Positions 62,124 to 64,000 of a DNA stretch of 64,000 nt are shown one piece after another. The first letter of the stretch is position 1. Every line of letters begins with the position of its first letter. The DNA is from a virus: positions 1 through 64,000 of IMG/VR virus record IMGVR_UViG_3300042691_038490. One strand, 5' to 3'. The position numbers and the translations under genes are program-made. A model generated the notes under the pieces. It was not told where the DNA came from. It saw nothing but the letters and a program-made list of their open reading frames with translations, and searched no databases.

Positions 62124-62392
62124 ACATTATACCACGGCGTTTTATGATATAATTCAATTTTCCAGTTTTTAGTAATCCAACTAGTAATTTGATCTGTCCA
62201 ATAGCTAGTTGTAATCTGCCAAAGGTCACGCTCGATACGGATTCTATCAAAGCTATAATAGATATATTGATTAACTAGCTCACCATTATTAAAATCTACA
62301 ACATCAATTTTAATATTAGTTAAAGTCTTGGGAATTGAAACACGAATCTTACCGCCAACCGCATATTCACCGATCTTGAATGTTTTTGTCAT
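62120..62392 (-). CDS. Small hypothetical protein
   Basis: 90 residues, beta-rich: 'KIGEYAVGGKIRVSIPKTLT', 'VNQYIYYSFDRIRIERDLWQ', then a Trp-rich C-terminus. Early promoter, 7 nt from the ATG. Not recognised. Confidence 0.7.
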   Translation of the reverse strand: MTKTFKIGEYAVGGKIRVSIPKTLTNIKIDVVDFNNGELVNQYIYYSFDRIRIERDLWQITTSYWTDQITSWITKNWKIELYHKTPWYNV

Positions 62393-62399
62393 AAGACCG

Positions 62400-62428
62400 A
62401 ATATAATTTGAATTTAAATTACGATCAA
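62400..62428 (-). promoter_or_regulatory. Early promoter, leaderless type
   Basis: Minus strand TTGATC, 17 nt, TATATT, then 7 nt to the ATG at 62392. It lies against the stop of the 25-residue peptide gene. Confidence 0.65.
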
Positions 62429-62502
62429 GAATTATTATTTGAAATCAGATAAACAAACCAAAGAAAAAATGCTGTGATAGCTAATGGAACAATTAATCCC
62501 AT
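62425..62502 (-). CDS. 25-residue single-helix membrane peptide
   Basis: 'MGLIVPLAITAFFLWFVYLI' then SNNNS. It starts 1 nt after the stop of the gene at 62504. Tiny membrane peptide. Confidence 0.6.
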   Translation of the reverse strand: MGLIVPLAITAFFLWFVYLISNNNS

Positions 62503-62503
62503 A

Positions 62504-62758
62504 TCAGTAAATATTTTCTACGAAATGGATAGCTTCTTCTCTAATATACCAATCCCAAGATTCTCCTACCAAAACGCAATAATGTTCACTATTAGGAACG
62601 CTGGTAATTTTACCATAGAATTGAGTTCCATCTATTTGAAACATAACTTGACGACCAATATTTTTTTCCATATTAACTATCTTTGCTTTATCATTAGTAG
62701 AAGTATCCGCAGTTGGTGGATATTTCGCATCATAGTCTAACGGATTTGCATTGTTCAT
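62504..62758 (-). CDS. Small hypothetical protein
   Basis: 84 residues: 'NANPLDYDAKYPPTADTSTN' (disordered), 'NIGRQVMFQIDGTQFYGKIT' and 'EHYCVLVGESWDWYIREEAI' (small beta-barrel). Coupled to the MazG-like gene by ATGA overlap. Not recognised. Confidence 0.7.
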   Translation of the reverse strand: MNNANPLDYDAKYPPTADTSTNDKAKIVNMEKNIGRQVMFQIDGTQFYGKITSVPNSEHYCVLVGESWDWYIREEAIHFVENIY

Positions 62759-63090
62759 CTTTTATCTCCGCTTCCTTTTATTTTACCTCTATTCATACGA
62801 TCTTGCAATTTACTTAAATTAAGTTTAGCGACATCTCCAAGATTAACGCCAATCTCATCTGCGATTGTAGCACAATACCAAAGAACATCGCCAAGTTCAT
62901 CAAAGATTTCCGCTTTAGCTTTCTCATCTAAATTGCCATTATTATCTCTCATAACCTTCTTGACTTTATTAGCGACTTCTCCTGCTTCACCAGCAAGTCC
63001 TAAAGCAGTATAATACAACCCTTGATTCTTAAATACTTTTGGGTAAAAAGCGGTTCTACTAGCATTAGTCTGATAATTGTCAAATGTCAT
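62755..63090 (-). CDS. MazG-like nucleotide pyrophosphohydrolase
   Basis: 111 residues. 'GLAGEAGEVANKVKKVMRD' and 'FDELGDVLWYCATIADEIG' give the ExxE...ExxD pattern of the MazG/all-alpha NTP pyrophosphatase family. It would hydrolyse (d)NTPs or alarmones such as (p)ppGpp-like substrates during infection; the substrate is not readable from sequence. Coupled to its neighbours on both sides. Confidence 0.9.
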   Translation of the reverse strand: MTFDNYQTNASRTAFYPKVFKNQGLYYTALGLAGEAGEVANKVKKVMRDNNGNLDEKAKAEIFDELGDVLWYCATIADEIGVNLGDVAKLNLSKLQDRMNRGKIKGSGDKR

Positions 63091-63302
63091 TTCTTTTTAG
63101 AGATTTTAATTGTGTCCAAGCCTTTGAGTAAAGCATTATTAAAACCAATATTTATATACTGGTCATCAGTAATTGTTTCTTTACCAAAGTTAATAAAGTA
63201 ATCTCTCATAGCATCGCCCATATCTACTTTAAGATCATAGTGAGCTTTCTTAAGAAACTTACCTACTTTAAGATAGTAAGGGTCTTGCTTCTTCTTCTTC
63301 AC
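63087..63302 (-). CDS. Small basic hypothetical protein, GTG start
   Basis: 71 residues: 'KKKKQDPYYLKVGKFLKKAH', 'YDLKVDMGDAMRDYFINFGK', then 'IGFNNALLKGLDTIKI'. The GTG lies 6 nt after a TAGGAT box and overlaps the previous stop (GTGA). Not recognised. Confidence 0.7.
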   Translation of the reverse strand: MKKKKQDPYYLKVGKFLKKAHYDLKVDMGDAMRDYFINFGKETITDDQYINIGFNNALLKGLDTIKISKKK

Positions 63303-63478
63303 GCTCTTATCCTACGCTCTTTTCCCTTTTGAGTCAAGAGCAATTTGCTTCTCATCTTCTCAAACTTTTTAATTATAATTGGATTCTCTACATTTCTTAA
63401 AGCCATATCAATAGCATAGATAAGAGAAATCTTATCATCGAAACCTAGTTGATTTAGTTGAGGAGTTTGCTTATACAT
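63299..63478 (-). CDS. Small hypothetical protein
   Basis: 59 residues from the ATG at 63478, which removes a long overlap with the upstream gene. 'LNQLGFDDKISLIYAIDMAL' then 'ENPIIIKKFEKMRSKLLL'. Helical, basic. Not recognised. Confidence 0.65.
   Translation of the reverse strand: MYKQTPQLNQLGFDDKISLIYAIDMALRNVENPIIIKKFEKMRSKLLLTQKGKERRIRA
63309..63337 (-). promoter_or_regulatory. Early promoter, leaderless type (inside the upstream gene)
   Basis: Minus strand TTGACT, 17 nt, TAGGAT, then 6 nt to the GTG at 63302. It lies in the last codons of the gene at 63299-63478, so chance agreement cannot be excluded. Confidence 0.6.
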
Positions 63479-63479
63479 T

Positions 63480-63674
63480 TTATTCTTTATTACCTTTAGT
63501 TTTATACGAAAATATCTTTTTTGTCCAGTCAAAATTTTTAGCTGGATAACCTTTGATATTTAAAGTAGAAGGTTTATTAAATAAAGCAATCGCTTCATCC
63601 AACTTCTTCTCCATACGCTCTAGAATGTCATTCACTTCTTTTAATTGCTCTAACTCTTTTTTTGAATATGCCAT
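63480..63674 (-). CDS. Small coiled-coil protein
   Basis: 64 residues: 'KKELEQLKEVNDILERMEKK' then 'LDEAIALFNKP'. One charged coiled-coil helix with a short C-terminal part. An AGGAAT ribosome site precedes the ATG. Not recognised. Confidence 0.7.
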   Translation of the reverse strand: MAYSKKELEQLKEVNDILERMEKKLDEAIALFNKPSTLNIKGYPAKNFDWTKKIFSYKTKGNKE

Positions 63675-63675
63675 A

Positions 63676-63912
63676 TTAAAATTCCTTTCTAAAGACCTTT
63701 ACATTCATATTAGGATCATTTTTTCCGTTGTCAAGAGTGTTATATTTACTATTGTAAAAACTTTGATTATCTTCATCCATACCAACAGGAAACCAACCCT
63801 CTTTTTCTTGGACTTGATCTACACTTGCACATCCAATAAAAAAGAAAGTGAGAAAAATCCAAGCAATTACTATCATAACAAAAGCAACTGCTTTACGAAA
63901 ATTAAACGCCAT
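63676..63912 (-). CDS. Lipoprotein
   Basis: 78 residues. N-terminal hydrophobic helix ('VAFVMIVIAWIFLTFFFIGC') with a lipobox-like FIGC (Cys29), then a short polar mature part. The signal is long for a lipoprotein, so a membrane anchor is also possible. The ATG overlaps the last codons of the gene at the window edge. Confidence 0.65.
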   Translation of the reverse strand: MAFNFRKAVAFVMIVIAWIFLTFFFIGCASVDQVQEKEGWFPVGMDEDNQSFYNSKYNTLDNGKNDPNMNVKVFRKEF

Positions 63913-64000
63913 CTCTTAACCTAATTGTTTGCGAGATTATTTTATTTTCTTTAACTTCGATAACTTCTGCAACGCTCAACCTTGCGTCTTGGCAAGGAGA
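63902..64000 (-). CDS. Partial gene at the window edge
   Basis: Open minus-strand frame from the right edge to TAA at 63902, 32 residues: 'SVAEVIEVKENKIISQTIRL' near the end. It overlaps the lipoprotein start by 11 nt. Too short to assign. Confidence 0.55.
   Translation of the reverse strand, partial: SPCQDARLSVAEVIEVKENKIISQTIRLRDGV

Noticed and set aside
63553-63924. Plus-strand frame of 123 codons at the right end
   Set aside because: It lies antisense to two minus-strand genes in a tightly packed operon and has no start signal.
1-64000. Integrase, transposase or attachment site
   Set aside because: No recombinase motifs were seen in any frame read, so lysogeny or insertion sequences are not supported in this window.

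Overview
The window is part of a large tailed-phage genome. It carries a major capsid protein, a candidate protease-scaffold fusion, portal, large terminase, collagen-like and beta-roll fibres, a lysis group, PhoH, a sigma-like factor, seven tRNAs and many tiny early genes. No integrase, transposase or CRISPR array was seen. DNA replication genes are not in this window. The host is not named by the sequence, but three phage proteins end in exosortase-type PEP-CTERM sorting signals, which points to a Gram-negative host with an exosortase (for example Verrucomicrobia or other PVC bacteria). The six tRNAs with unambiguous codons all read A-ending codons, as expected for an AT-rich phage in a host of higher GC.

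Layout. 1-42,400 is the late virion module, almost entirely on the minus strand: fibres (1-9,400), capsid genes (9,400-13,800), lysis and lipoprotein genes (13,800-16,000), a plus-strand methyltransferase cargo gene (16,094-17,326), more tail and fibre genes (17,300-23,200), portal, terminase, nuclease and sigma-like genes (23,200-30,600), an hsp20 gene broken by a frameshift (30,753-31,108), a coupled membrane and PEP-CTERM operon (31,600-35,400), and further structural and enzyme genes (35,400-42,400). 42,640-43,020 is an AT-rich hub without convincing genes. 43,053-64,000 is the early module: about 70 mostly tiny genes, first on the plus strand and then on the minus strand, with tRNAs, two candidate structured RNAs and ten copies of an intergenic repeat.

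Expression signals explain much of the organisation. Late genes carry the heptamer GTGTAAT, usually 5-13 nt before the start codon. Early genes carry a sigma70-like promoter (TTGACA, 16-17 nt, TANNNT) whose -10 box usually ends 6-7 nt before the start codon, so the predicted transcript begins at or next to the start codon. This suggests widespread leaderless mRNA, and it chooses several GTG starts and internal ATG starts. The sigma-like protein at 28,997-29,680 is the natural candidate for late-motif recognition, but that is inference.

Most unusual items: the three phage-borne PEP-CTERM proteins with a membrane Cys-His-Asp protein at the operon head; a 356-nt structured RNA with its own promoter; the leaderless promoter architecture; the ten-copy intergenic repeat; many 18-40 residue single-helix membrane peptides; and two tRNAs whose variable arms do not match their anticodon class. 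Family names were recognised by eye from sequence motifs; no database search was run.
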